A stretch of 64,000 nt of DNA from Ruegeria arenilitoris (GTDB taxonomy: Bacteria; Pseudomonadota; Alphaproteobacteria; Rhodobacterales; Rhodobacteraceae): contig NZ_WQHP01000005.1 in NCBI RefSeq assembly GCF_013035315.1, positions 10,001 through 74,000 on the forward strand. The letters are read 5' to 3'. Positions 8,212 to 17,038 of the stretch are shown piece after piece (the first letter of the stretch is position 1; each line of letters opens with the position of its first letter). The translations under genes were made by a program, and so were the position numbers. Under the pieces are notes generated by a model that did not search any database, was not told the DNA's origin, and saw only the letters and a list, made by a program, of their open reading frames with translations.

Positions 8212-9012
8212 ATGTCCTTTTCCATAGCCGGCAAGACAGCCATCGTCACAGGCAGCGCCAACGGCGTCGGGCTGGCCATCGGGCGCCACTTTGCGGATGC
8301 AGGTGCCAATGTCATGTTCGCGGACATGGACGAAAAGCGGTTGTCTGAAGAGTTGGGTGAACAGGCAGACGACAGCAACATCCGGTTCTTTGCCGGAGAC
8401 CTTCGGGAAAAACTGACCATCGCAAACCTGCTGTCCGCAACGCTGGATGCCTTTGACCAGGTGGACATCCTGATCAACGGCTCGCGACAAGTGATCACGT
8501 CAGACCCGCTGGACACGGACGATGATTCTGTACGGACCCTTCTCAATCAGAACCTGATGCCTGCGCTGCGCCTCAGCCAAGCGGTGGCCAAACGCATGAT
8601 CAAACAAGCAGGTGACGAGGACGAAGGTCCCGCGGGATCGATCATCAACCTGTCCTCGATCGCGGCGCGGCGCACGCACCCGGACCTGATGGCCTATTCC
8701 GTTTCCACGGCTGCGCTGGATCAGATGACCCGCTCGCTGGCGGTCGCTTTGGCACCCAACCGGATACGCGTTAACTCGATTGCTCTTGGATCGGTGATGA
8801 GTGCATCGCTGCAGTCTACACTGAAAGAGAACCGGGATTTCCGGTACGACATCGAAAAACACACGCCTCTGGCCCGAATTGCGGCCCCGAACGAGTTGAC
8901 CGAGACTGCGCAGTTTCTGGCCTCGGACGCTGCCGGGTTCATCACCGGACAAATCCTGACAATTGACGGCGGCCGCACGTTGCTGGACCCCGTCGCAGCC
9001 CCAGCCCATTAA
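8212..9012 (+). CDS. SDR-family oxidoreductase lacking the active-site lysine
   Basis: A 266-residue Rossmann-fold short-chain dehydrogenase/reductase. The cofactor motif TGSANGVG (13-20), the NG pair (89-90), the INLSS segment with the catalytic serine (148-149) and Tyr162 are present. However, the YxxxK motif reads YSVST, so residue 166 is Thr (ACG) instead of Lys. The loss of Lys would impair classical hydride-transfer chemistry, so the protein may be a non-catalytic or altered SDR. Its start has CAGGAGA 7 bases upstream. The gene ends 5 bases before hemF, suggesting co-transcription, but I see no established link to haem synthesis. Confidence 0.85.
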   Translation: MSFSIAGKTAIVTGSANGVGLAIGRHFADAGANVMFADMDEKRLSEELGEQADDSNIRFFAGDLREKLTIANLLSATLDAFDQVDILINGSRQVITSDPLDTDDDSVRTLLNQNLMPALRLSQAVAKRMIKQAGDEDEGPAGSIINLSSIAARRTHPDLMAYSVSTAALDQMTRSLAVALAPNRIRVNSIALGSVMSASLQSTLKENRDFRYDIEKHTPLARIAAPNELTETAQFLASDAAGFITGQILTIDGGRTLLDPVAAPAH

Positions 9013-9017
9013 GCCCT

Positions 9018-9902
9018 ATGTTCGACACAGAAAAAGCAACCGCCGCCGCCTGGTTCCGCGAACTGCGCGATGAGATTGTCACCGCGTTCGAGGCATTGGA
9101 AGACAGCCACGACACCGGCCCCCTGTCCGACGCCCAAGCCGGGCGGTTCGAGGTCAAGGAAACCAAACGCCAATCTGCGGACGGATCGGACGCAGGCGGT
9201 GGATTGATGTCGGTGATGCGCGGCGGGCGGGTCTTTGAAAAGGTCGGCGTCAATGTCTCGACCGTCTACGGAACACTGGGCGAGCGTGCGCAGCAGGCAA
9301 TGGCCGCCCGCAAGGGCATTCCCGGAATGGCCGACGATCCACGGTTCTGGGCCTCAGGCATCTCATTGGTGGCCCATATGCAGAACCCTCATGCGCCTGC
9401 TGTTCACATGAACACCCGCATGTTCTGGACGCCCCACGCTTGGTGGTTCGGCGGTGGATCGGATCTGAACCCCTGCATCGAGTATGATGACGATACCGCG
9501 CATTTCCACGCCACTCAGAAACAGTATCTGGACCCGCATGGTCCCGGCCATTACCCCCGCCTCAAAGAGTGGGCGGATGAGTATTTCTATATCCCCCACC
9601 GCAAACGCGCCCGCGGCGTGGGCGGGATTTTCATGGATGATTACTGTACTGGCGATTGGACCGCAGACTTCGCGCTGACGCAGGACATTGGTCGCGCCTT
9701 CCTGCCCGCATTCCTGCCCTTGGTCGAAAAGCGCCGAGTGCAGGGTTTTGACGATGCCGACAAGAACACACAACTGGTGCACCGTGGCCTCTATGCCGAA
9801 TACAACCTGGTTTATGACCGGGGCACGAAATTCGGCCTGGAAACCGGTCACGACCCGGATGCAGTGCTGATGAGCCTGCCGCCGCTGGCGAAATGGGTCT
9901 GA
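9018..9902 (+). CDS. hemF: oxygen-dependent coproporphyrinogen-III oxidase HemF
   Basis: Catalyses the aerobic oxidative decarboxylation of coproporphyrinogen III to protoporphyrinogen IX in haem and bacteriochlorophyll synthesis. At 294 residues it matches the family length. Conserved blocks visible are GGG-rich RQSADGSDAGGGLMS, HMNTRMFWTPHAWWFGGGSDLNP, the EWADEYFYIPHRKRARGVGGIF block, and AEYNLVYDRGTKFGLETG near the end. The His residues in the HMNTR and PHAWW segments belong to the active site in the family. It is preceded by the SDR gene 5 bases upstream, in the same transcription unit. Confidence 0.96.
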   Translation: MFDTEKATAAAWFRELRDEIVTAFEALEDSHDTGPLSDAQAGRFEVKETKRQSADGSDAGGGLMSVMRGGRVFEKVGVNVSTVYGTLGERAQQAMAARKGIPGMADDPRFWASGISLVAHMQNPHAPAVHMNTRMFWTPHAWWFGGGSDLNPCIEYDDDTAHFHATQKQYLDPHGPGHYPRLKEWADEYFYIPHRKRARGVGGIFMDDYCTGDWTADFALTQDIGRAFLPAFLPLVEKRRVQGFDDADKNTQLVHRGLYAEYNLVYDRGTKFGLETGHDPDAVLMSLPPLAKWV

Positions 9903-9906
9903 GGCC

Positions 9907-10317
9907 TTACCTAAACCCAAGGTCCAGTACGTTGTCCCAGCAGTAACCCTGCGCGGATCCAGCCGACATGTTTTCGCCCACTCGTTTCACCGTGATCGAA
10001 TAGCCCGGAGTCGTATCCACCCCGTCAGGTGGGGTCAGCGAAAACTCGACCGTGCGGGTTCCCTTTTCGTATGCGCGTGAGATGTAAATCCTTTGCGTCG
10101 CCTTGGTTCTGAGCTTGGTGATTGCGTAATCACCGATCCCGCACCAATACGTCACCGGAGCGGACGACCCGCTGACCGCAACACGGTAGGTGCCGTTTTC
10201 CAAAGGTGTCACATCGGTCTGAAACCCTCGGTACACTCCAAACCGAAATCCCACAGCCTCGGCCAATGCTGGTAACAGCATAATCGCGGTCACCGCCGTT
10301 ATTTTTAATACGCGCAT
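9907..10317 (-). CDS. small secreted protein of unknown function
   Basis: A 136-residue protein with a clear signal peptide: MRVLKITAVTAIMLLPALAEA, then a cleavage-like AEA-V. The mature part is about 115 residues, rich in beta-strand-like alternation, and has two cysteines (in YWCGIGDY and GYCWD) that could form a periplasmic disulfide. I do not recognise a family. The start could also be five codons upstream (ATG at 10332), which also leads into the hydrophobic segment. It converges with hemF, whose stop is only 4 bases from this gene's stop codon. Confidence 0.7.
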   Translation of the reverse strand: MRVLKITAVTAIMLLPALAEAVGFRFGVYRGFQTDVTPLENGTYRVAVSGSSAPVTYWCGIGDYAITKLRTKATQRIYISRAYEKGTRTVEFSLTPPDGVDTTPGYSITVKRVGENMSAGSAQGYCWDNVLDLGFR

Positions 10318-10482
10318 AACTGCAATTCCCATTTTGAAACAGAACCTGCCCCAAATCATAGTGAACCCGGGAACCGAGTAAAGCTGCGGCACGAGTCCTC
10401 CCGACCGGACGCCCGGGGTAAAACTGTATCAATTCACGCCGTAACCAATTAGTATCAAGTCAGTTTTGGACCGAGGTTTGTT

Positions 10483-10995
10483 TTGAGCAAAGCGTTTCCA
10501 GAAGGTTGGTTTGACATTCCGCCCGAGAAATACGCGGATTTTGGCGCCATGTTCTATCTTGCGTCGCTGACCAAAACTCATCGGCCTCGCAATCTGGGGC
10601 AGGTTCTTTATGCCTTTGAAACACCCTTCCGGCTGAATCAATATCACATCTTTCGCCAGAACGGTTTTCCAAGGGGCTTTGTGACCTTTGCAGGCCTCAG
10701 CCCCGATGCCGAGCGTCGCTATGCCATTCAGGAAAAGCCACTGAAGGACACCGATTTTGCCAGCGGGACCTCTTTTTGGATCATCGATCTTGTGGCCCCG
10801 TTCGGACAAACAAATCAGATCGTGGATATTCTGAAAAAGGAAATCCCGCACCCGCGGGTTCGCACCAATCGAATGGACAGCGACCTGACCCGCAACCGGA
10901 TCGTAGAATGGACCCGTGACGACGCCGGTGAGGTTCATATGAAGCTCTACCGAAAAAAGGAGTTTCGTGAGATCCTTGAGAAAGGAGGGGCATGA
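10483..10995 (+). CDS. HlyC-family toxin-activating lysine acyltransferase
   Basis: Resembles HlyC, the enzyme that moves a fatty acyl group from acyl-ACP to internal lysines of RTX protoxins. The 170-residue length matches. Recalled from HlyC, the alignment is clear: SPLHRNW corresponds to LTKTHRPRN with the candidate catalytic His33, ANQYALL to LNQYHIF, and the WFIDWIAPFG block to WIIDLVAPFG with Asp102. No signal peptide or membrane segment. The start is a TTG codon at 10483. The next gene, a VCBS/Hint protein, begins one base after this stop, so its product is the obvious acylation target candidate. There is no adjacent type I secretion gene and no RTX toxin in this window. Confidence 0.85.
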   Translation: MSKAFPEGWFDIPPEKYADFGAMFYLASLTKTHRPRNLGQVLYAFETPFRLNQYHIFRQNGFPRGFVTFAGLSPDAERRYAIQEKPLKDTDFASGTSFWIIDLVAPFGQTNQIVDILKKEIPHPRVRTNRMDSDLTRNRIVEWTRDDAGEVHMKLYRKKEFREILEKGGA

Positions 10996-10996
10996 G

Positions 10997-11902
10997 ATGG
11001 TATCCATCGTAGGCACGACAACCGGGACCGTGACCGGTGACCCTCCGAATGAGGCCACCGGGGATCTTGGGCTGAGCGGCTTCCCCTTGTCGCAGAACTG
11101 GTCGATCTCTGAACAACCGTCCCTAGGCGTGGCATCAATCGATCCGAATACCGGGGAATGGACCTATACGGTCAATCCAAGCGACTACGATGACATCCCA
11201 TTCGGGACGACCGTCACGGACACATTCACCGTTCGGGTCACCGGGTTCGAAATCAACGATGAACTCGAAATAGCCCCTTACGATCTGACTCAAGAGATCA
11301 CGATCTCCATAGAAGGTGTTTGTTTTACATCCGGCACTCTGATTTTGGCCGAAGGGGGCCATCGGCACATCGAAACGCTGGACGTTGGCGACAGGATCAT
11401 GACCGCTGATCATGGTTTGCAACCGATCCGATGGATCGAAAGCAGCGCGCTGCCACCTGAAAGACTGCATGAAAACCCTGCCATGCGTCCGGTTCGGATT
11501 AGGGCGGGCAGTTTGGGTCAGGGGCAACCCAAGCGCGATCTGCTGGTCTCGCAGCAACACCGCATTCTGGTCAGCGGGCCAAAGGTCGAACTGCTGTTTG
11601 GTGCGCCTGAAGTTCTGATTGCGGCCAAGCATCTATGTTCTTGGCCGGGGATCGAAATTGAGGCCTCAGATGACCCGGTCGAGTACTATCATATCCTGCT
11701 GGACAATCACGAAATCCTGACGGCCGAGGGCGCATTGGCTGAAAGCCTGTTTTTGGGTGAGGAGTCCCTCTACACCTTGTCTTCCGACGCCCTTCAGGAA
11801 CTGGCTGCGATCTTCCCGGACGCTCCTACCCCGAACGGAATGGGCTTTGGTAGGGCCGCTCGCCGTATCCTGCGCGAGTTTGAGGCGCGTGCTTTGGCCT
11901 AG
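10997..11902 (+). CDS. VCBS-like/Hint-domain protein, probable substrate of the adjacent acyltransferase
   Basis: A 301-residue protein. Residues about 10-108 look like one VCBS/cadherin-like repeat, with the hallmark DPNTGEWTYTV and the closing TDTFTVRVTG. A Hint (hedgehog/intein, Hint_2 type) domain follows immediately from VCFTSGTLIL, with Cys109 as the predicted nucleophile, then the IETLDVGDRIMTADHG turn, the SQQHRILV block (185-192) and DNHEILTAEG. About 50 residues follow. There is no N-terminal signal peptide, as expected for a type I-secreted protein. The strong AAAGGAGGGG 6 bases upstream decides the ATG at 10997. The stop overlaps that of convergent modC. Autoprocessing and acylation are inferences. 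Confidence 0.8.
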   Translation: MVSIVGTTTGTVTGDPPNEATGDLGLSGFPLSQNWSISEQPSLGVASIDPNTGEWTYTVNPSDYDDIPFGTTVTDTFTVRVTGFEINDELEIAPYDLTQEITISIEGVCFTSGTLILAEGGHRHIETLDVGDRIMTADHGLQPIRWIESSALPPERLHENPAMRPVRIRAGSLGQGQPKRDLLVSQQHRILVSGPKVELLFGAPEVLIAAKHLCSWPGIEIEASDDPVEYYHILLDNHEILTAEGALAESLFLGEESLYTLSSDALQELAAIFPDAPTPNGMGFGRAARRILREFEARALA

Positions 11903-12996
11903 TGCCCGCCCAGATGTCCACCGACATCCTGCGGCGCAAGGGCAACCGTTTTGATCACCGCGTAACAAGGCTTGCCCGGTTGCAACCCAAGCGCCTCGAC
12001 CGAACGGCGCGTGACACGGGCCAGAACTGTGCCCGCGGGTGTCTTTACGGACACGATGGCCCCCGGCCCCTCGCCCGCACGGATCGTATCAACCGCGCCT
12101 TGCAGCACGTTCAAAGCTGACAAGCCTTCGGGCGGTTTGCTGGACAGGATGACTTCTTGCGCAGGGATGCGTATACGCAGTTCTTCCGCAACCTGATGCG
12201 GTATACGGGGCAGGTACAGGGGCGTACCGCCCGCGTCCAATTCTGTCAGCCCATCTAAATGATGTCGGACGACCCGCACCTGTAATACCGCGCCCACGGC
12301 CCGCACGCCCGCCGGTGCAACCGACGGATCGGCCAGAACCTCTGACGCAGGACCGTGCCGCAAAACCTGCCCATCCTGCAGCGCCACCACGGATGTGGCC
12401 AGCCGCGCGACCTCGGCCGCTGAGTGGGTCACGTAAAGAATTGGGACTGAGACCTCATCCCGCAGACGTTCAAAATATGGAAGAATCTCAGCCTTGCGCG
12501 CATCGTCCAGGGCCGCTAGCGGTTCATCCGCCAGGATCAAACGCGGGCTGGCAAGCAATGCACGTCCAATGGCCACTCGTTGCTTTTCACCACCCGACAA
12601 ACCTGCGGGCCTGCGATTCAAAAGCTGCCCGATTCCCAGCATCTCGATCACTTTGTCCGGGTCTTCTCGGCGGGCCCCTTTGGGAGCAAACCATGTCCCA
12701 TAGAAAAGGTTCTGGCGCACAGTCAGGTGCGGGAAAAGGCGACCTTCCTGAAAAATGTAACCCAACCGCCTTTTGTGCGGCGGCAACCACAGGCCCTGCG
12801 CGGTATCGAACAAATCCCAACCATCGATACTGACGCGCCCGGCCATAGGTTTCAGCAACCCTGCCACGGCATTGACGATCGTCGTCTTCCCGGACCCTGA
12901 ACGCCCGAACAGAACCGTCACCCCCGGCGGAGCATCAAAGCTCAGGTCCAGCCTGAGGTCATTCAGATCGTGCTGAAGGCGGACGGACAGGCTCAT
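11899..12996 (-). CDS. modC: molybdate ABC transporter ATP-binding protein ModC
   Basis: The cytoplasmic ATPase of the molybdate importer. The 365-residue length fits ModC. It has Walker A GRSGSGKT (31-38), the signature GLSGGEKQRVAIGRALL, the Walker B segment RLILADEPLAALD, and a C-terminal region (about 230 onwards) with a TOBE/MOP-like domain that binds oxyanion. The start overlaps the modB stop (ATGA-type, 12993-12996), so translation is coupled. It is the last gene of modABC, and its end abuts the stop of the VCBS/Hint gene on the other strand. Confidence 0.95.
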   Translation of the reverse strand: MSLSVRLQHDLNDLRLDLSFDAPPGVTVLFGRSGSGKTTIVNAVAGLLKPMAGRVSIDGWDLFDTAQGLWLPPHKRRLGYIFQEGRLFPHLTVRQNLFYGTWFAPKGARREDPDKVIEMLGIGQLLNRRPAGLSGGEKQRVAIGRALLASPRLILADEPLAALDDARKAEILPYFERLRDEVSVPILYVTHSAAEVARLATSVVALQDGQVLRHGPASEVLADPSVAPAGVRAVGAVLQVRVVRHHLDGLTELDAGGTPLYLPRIPHQVAEELRIRIPAQEVILSSKPPEGLSALNVLQGAVDTIRAGEGPGAIVSVKTPAGTVLARVTRRSVEALGLQPGKPCYAVIKTVALAPQDVGGHLGGH

Positions 12997-13685
12997 GATC
13001 CGGCCACCCTTGCGGCAACGCGGCGGCCAACAAATTCGGACAGCAACAACGCCCCCATGGCGATCACGATTGAAATCACGACCAGACGAGTCGCAGCGGC
13101 TTCGCCCCCCGGAACCTGCAGGAAGGCGTATACCGCCGACGGCAGGGTTTGTGTTTGCCCCGGGATGTTTGAGACAAAGGTGATCGTAGCCCCAAACTCT
13201 CCCATAGCTTTGGCAAAGGCCAGGATCGCGCCCGCGATTACACCCGGCAAGATCATCGGTAAAGTCACCGTGGCAAACACAAAAAGACGCGAAGCCCCCA
13301 GCGTCGCGCCAGCTTGTTCAAGCTTTGGGTCTACGGCCTCAATCGACAGCCGGATGGCGCGCACCATCAACGGAAAGGCCATGATACCCGCAGCCAGCGC
13401 AGCCCCGGTCCAGCGAAAGGCCACCACGATCCCGAATTCCGCCAGCAGCTTGCCCAGCGGCCCCTGAATGCCAAAGGTCAACAGCAGCAGATACCCGGTC
13501 ACCACCGGCGGCAGGATCAAAGGCAGATGTACCAGCCCGTTCAACACCTGCCGACCCGGAAACCGCCAGCGCGCCAACGCGTAGGCAACAAGAATACCCA
13601 AAGGCAAAGTCACCAGCGTCGCCCAGAAGGATACGCGCAATGACAGTTTGAGCGCCTCCAGCTCTGCCGGTCCCAGCCACCCCAT
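12993..13685 (-). CDS. modB: molybdate ABC transporter permease ModB
   Basis: Inner-membrane permease of the molybdate importer, 230 residues. Several hydrophobic membrane segments can be seen (for example VSFWATLVTLPLGILVAYAL and VLNGLVHLPLILPPVVTGYL). The coupling-helix EAA-type loop is present in the segment DPKLEQAGATLGASRLFVFATVTLP. The ATG at 13685 lies 4 bases after the modA stop, matching operon organisation; an earlier in-frame start would run into modA. It should form the membrane dimer with ModC. Confidence 0.95.
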   Translation of the reverse strand: MGWLGPAELEALKLSLRVSFWATLVTLPLGILVAYALARWRFPGRQVLNGLVHLPLILPPVVTGYLLLLTFGIQGPLGKLLAEFGIVVAFRWTGAALAAGIMAFPLMVRAIRLSIEAVDPKLEQAGATLGASRLFVFATVTLPMILPGVIAGAILAFAKAMGEFGATITFVSNIPGQTQTLPSAVYAFLQVPGGEAAATRLVVISIVIAMGALLLSEFVGRRVAARVAGS

Positions 13686-13689
13686 GCAG

Positions 13690-14520
13690 TTATCCGTTTG
13701 GCAGGGCAAAACCCTGCTTTTTGAACACCACAGCCGCAGTCTCAGACTGCAGATGTGCCAGGAACGCACGCGCGTTTTCAGGGGCTCCTGTCGTCACAGC
13801 CGCCGGATAGATGATTGGAGGATGCAGCTGGGATGAAAACTCGGCAACCACGCGAACCCTGTCTTCGACCTGCGCATCCGAGCGGTAAACGATCCCCAGA
13901 GGCGCAGCACCCGTCGCTACAAGCGCAAGCGCCGCACGCACATTGTCCGTCTGCGCAATCTGGCCCTGGACGCCCTGCCATAACCCAAGGCTTTGCAATG
14001 CGGCTTTGCCGTAGATTCCGGCGGGTACCGCATCCACCAGTGCCATCGCAAGATAGCCACCGTTCAGAGCCGATGACAGGTCAACATCCGGCTGCATTGC
14101 GCCGAGGTCAGATTGACCCGCACCGCCGATCAGAACCAGCCCGTTCCCCAAAAGGTCGACCCGCGACGCGGCCTCTACCAACCCCTGGTCCTGCAGCACA
14201 TTCATCCAATCCACATTGGCCGAGATAAACAGGTCCGCCGGTGCCCCAAGCTGAATTTGCCGCGCAAGCACTGACGAGGCCGCATAAGAAACGGTGACGT
14301 TCTTACCCGTCTCCTGCTGGTACCCCATCGCAACCTCATCCAGCGCTGTCTTTAGGCTTGCTGCGGCGAATACCAAAATCCCCTCAGCCCCTGCACGAAG
14401 CGGAGCCAGCACCATTGCGCCCAGAACCAGGGCCGCGATCAAAACTCGGCGCGCGTTGGACAGGATCCTGTTTCCCCCGCCTGGAAATTGCAGTTCCTTT
14501 CGGAATATCTGAGGCGGCAT
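13690..14520 (-). CDS. modA: molybdate ABC transporter substrate-binding protein ModA
   Basis: Periplasmic molybdate/tungstate-binding protein, 276 residues. A signal-like hydrophobic stretch (about residues 26-45, VLIAALVLGAMVLAPLRAGA) follows a polar N-terminus. The mature protein begins with the family-typical ILVFAAASLKTALDEVA, then YAASSVLARQIQLGAPADLFISAN, and LVATGAAPLGIVYRSDAQ, matching the oxyanion-binding loops of ModA. It is the first gene of modABC. The real start may lie a few codons downstream of 14520. I could not identify a ModE operator in the 130 bases in front of it. Confidence 0.93.
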   Translation of the reverse strand: MPPQIFRKELQFPGGGNRILSNARRVLIAALVLGAMVLAPLRAGAEGILVFAAASLKTALDEVAMGYQQETGKNVTVSYAASSVLARQIQLGAPADLFISANVDWMNVLQDQGLVEAASRVDLLGNGLVLIGGAGQSDLGAMQPDVDLSSALNGGYLAMALVDAVPAGIYGKAALQSLGLWQGVQGQIAQTDNVRAALALVATGAAPLGIVYRSDAQVEDRVRVVAEFSSQLHPPIIYPAAVTTGAPENARAFLAHLQSETAAVVFKKQGFALPNG

Positions 14521-14652
14521 GTGACACGCAAGCGCCTTTGCACGCGCCTCACTGGGTTCTGCCCCTCAGTTCAACACAAATCGATTTTGAGTAAAGAAAT
14601 TCTGCCGGACCCTCTTGCGCCCGGACGCAGGCTTGGCTACATGCACCGTCAC

Positions 14653-14728
<76 letters not shown>

Positions 14729-14774
14729 TTCTCCCCAATGATCCCCGGCACCCAGCGTCAAAAACACCAGCGCA

Positions 14775-14790
14775 TTGCAACCGATTGCAA
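14775..14790. promoter_or_regulatory. LacI-type operator in front of the regulator gene
   Basis: TTGCAACCGATTGCAA differs by one base from the perfect palindrome TTGCAACCGGTTGCAA found twice elsewhere in this locus. It lies 76 bases before the LacI-family gene start, consistent with autoregulation. A second short dyad, ATGCA-TTAG-TGCAT, follows at 14796-14809. Confidence 0.7.
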
Positions 14791-14865
14791 GTCTGATGCA
14801 TTAGTGCATAGTGTTTTCACAATGAATTCACGATTTAGCCTTACCCTGAACCGAGGGTGCCAATC

Positions 14866-15864
14866 ATGGGTGTGACCCTAAAGGACGTGGCCGCACTGGC
14901 CGGTGTATCGCGGTCTGCCGTTTCCAGGACATTCACTGAAGGTGCGTCCGTTTCTGCTAAGACCCGCAGCAAGGTTGAAAAGGCCGCGAAAGAGCTGGGG
15001 TACAGCCCAAATGCGCTGGCCTCCTCGCTCACGACTGGGCGCACCAAGCTGATCGGTTTGATTTCCAACAACTTTCACAACCCGATCTTCCTTGAGGTGT
15101 TCGACCAGTTCACGCGGGCTTTGCAGGAACGAGGTCTGCGCCCGCTGATCGTGAATTTGACCGACGAAACAGAACCGGCCAATTCGGTCCGGATGCTGCG
15201 GCAATATTCGGTCGATGCGGCGATCGTCGCTTCGTCCACTTTGCCGCCCAGTTTTGCCAAAGCCTTTCACGACGCAGGGGTTCCTGTGGTTCACACATTT
15301 GGGCGCTCGGCAACCTCACCCGAGGTGCATGTGGTTGGGATCGATAACGTTGAGTGCGGTCGTATGGCGGCCCGCGAACTGCGGGCGCGCGGCTACAAGC
15401 GAATCGGATATCTGGGCGGCCCCAAAGATGCGACCTCGGCGATGGACCGATATCGCGGCTTCATGGAAGAGGTCGAGAAACACCCCGATCTGGAAGTTTC
15501 TCACTCGTTCGCAGGCGCGTATTCGTTTGAGGCCGGACGTGAGGAAATGCTGGCGCTGTTGGAGGAAAAACCGGCAGAAGGGTACTTCTGCGGCGATGAT
15601 ATTCTGTCCATTGGTGCCTTGTCCGCATTGTCGGATCATGGCCTGAAGCCCGGCAAGGACATCGGAATAATCGGGCTGAACGACATGGAGATGTCCCGCT
15701 GGGAGAGCGTGAACCTGACGACGATTCACCAGCCGATCAAACAAATCATCACATCGTCGGTCGATCTGGTCGAAGAGATGCTGAAAGACCCGGACCGCTA
15801 TCCCGAGGCGCGGATCTTTCCCTGTCGTGTGATCGAGCGGGGCACTCTGCGGCCCCGCCTTTGA
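14866..15864 (+). CDS. LacI-family transcriptional regulator of the adjacent inositol locus
   Basis: A 332-residue LacI/GalR repressor. The N-terminal helix-turn-helix VTLKDVAALAGVSRSAVSRTF (about residues 2-22) is followed by the hinge helix SPNALASSLTTGRTKLIGLI and a periplasmic-binding-protein-like effector domain with IGYLGGPKDATSAMDRYRGF and the C-terminal IHQPIKQI segment. The ATG at 14866 has GAGGG 9 bases upstream; the GTG at 14857 overlaps that site and is less likely. Operators matching its presumed palindrome lie before this gene and at three further places in the locus. An inositol-derived effector is inferred, not shown. Confidence 0.88.
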   Translation: MGVTLKDVAALAGVSRSAVSRTFTEGASVSAKTRSKVEKAAKELGYSPNALASSLTTGRTKLIGLISNNFHNPIFLEVFDQFTRALQERGLRPLIVNLTDETEPANSVRMLRQYSVDAAIVASSTLPPSFAKAFHDAGVPVVHTFGRSATSPEVHVVGIDNVECGRMAARELRARGYKRIGYLGGPKDATSAMDRYRGFMEEVEKHPDLEVSHSFAGAYSFEAGREEMLALLEEKPAEGYFCGDDILSIGALSALSDHGLKPGKDIGIIGLNDMEMSRWESVNLTTIHQPIKQIITSSVDLVEEMLKDPDRYPEARIFPCRVIERGTLRPRL

Positions 15865-16998
15865 TCAACGGAACATCGGCGGGCGCGCGTCCGTCCAGGC
15901 TCCGTCTGCCTTGGACGAGGCGACCGCGGCATGGACCGCCGCAATGGAACGGACCCCATCAGACGGCGTGGGCAGACCGTCCCGGACCTTTCCCACAATC
16001 GCGTCGGCCAGATCGCAATAGATATTTGCAACCGCCAGAGGGAAACCTTCGGGATGCGCGATGGCAACACGGGAAAGACGCTGCGCTTCGTCATGCAGCC
16101 CGCCTTCGCCTTTTTCGATGATCTGCGTACGGCCACCCACCGGGGTATAGATCAACTGATTGGGCTGCTCGGACGCCCAACGAAGGCCACCGGTTTCACC
16201 AAATACCTGAATGTCAAAGCCGTGCTGGCGGCCGATAGCCACTGACGAAGTCCACAACCGTCCAACCGCGCCGCCTTCGGTGCGGAAGTTGACCATCGCG
16301 TCATCTTCCAGTTCGCGGCTAGAGATGGTCGACGCCATATCGGCCGACAGGCTTTTGACTTCGTCATCACTGATAAAGCTGGCCATGTGCAGCGCGTGAA
16401 TACCGCAATCGGCGAACTGCCCAGACACGCCGGCCATCGCGGGATCATAACGCCAGCGGACACGAGGATTGTCCGCGTCGGTGGCAGCGCCGTGGTGACC
16501 GTGGCTGAAATTGGTCACGACCAGCCGGACTTTACCGATATCCCCTGCGCGCACCATTGCACGGGCCTGTCGGACCATCGGGTAAGCGGAGTAACAGTAG
16601 TTCACCGCGCAAATCTTGCCCGAGGCTTCGGCCACGCGCACGATCTCTTCCCCCTCTTCCACTGTCATGGTCATAGGTTTTTCGCACAGGACGTTGAACC
16701 CGGCTTCAAGAAACGCTTTGGTGATTTCGAAATGGGTCGAATTCGGCGTAGCGATCGTCACTAGATCAATTCGGTCCGCCCGATCCGTTTCACCCGCCAG
16801 CATCTCTTGCCAGTCGCCATAGGCACGATCCGCAGCGACGCCCAGCCTTTCGGCGTATTCGCGACCGACATCGGGTCGATGATCCAGCGCGCCGGCGGCG
16901 AATTCGAACATCCCGTCGGCCAGTGCGCCCAAACGGTGCGCAGGTCCGATCTGGCTGCCTTCGCCACCACCAATCATTCCCCATTTCAGCTTTGCCAT
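15865..16998 (-). CDS. Gfo/Idh/MocA-family oxidoreductase
   Basis: A 377-residue NAD(P)-dependent sugar/polyol dehydrogenase. The N-terminal Rossmann motif is MIGGGEGSQIGPAHR, and the conserved EKPMT segment (the lysine that binds substrate/cofactor) is present. The C-terminal alpha/beta domain has CGIHALHMA, where the His is the probable catalytic residue. It follows idh2 (17039-18142) by about 40 bases in one minus-strand unit read from the operator at 18167-18182. In inositol loci, paralogues of this family act as scyllo- or chiro-inositol dehydrogenases; I cannot assign its substrate. It converges with the LacI gene, one base apart. Confidence 0.85.
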   Translation of the reverse strand: MAKLKWGMIGGGEGSQIGPAHRLGALADGMFEFAAGALDHRPDVGREYAERLGVAADRAYGDWQEMLAGETDRADRIDLVTIATPNSTHFEITKAFLEAGFNVLCEKPMTMTVEEGEEIVRVAEASGKICAVNYCYSAYPMVRQARAMVRAGDIGKVRLVVTNFSHGHHGAATDADNPRVRWRYDPAMAGVSGQFADCGIHALHMASFISDDEVKSLSADMASTISSRELEDDAMVNFRTEGGAVGRLWTSSVAIGRQHGFDIQVFGETGGLRWASEQPNQLIYTPVGGRTQIIEKGEGGLHDEAQRLSRVAIAHPEGFPLAVANIYCDLADAIVGKVRDGLPTPSDGVRSIAAVHAAVASSKADGAWTDARPPMFR

Positions 16999-17038
16999 GG
17001 TTCTCGTCTCTCTTTGGTGTTTTTGTTGTTTTCAGCGC

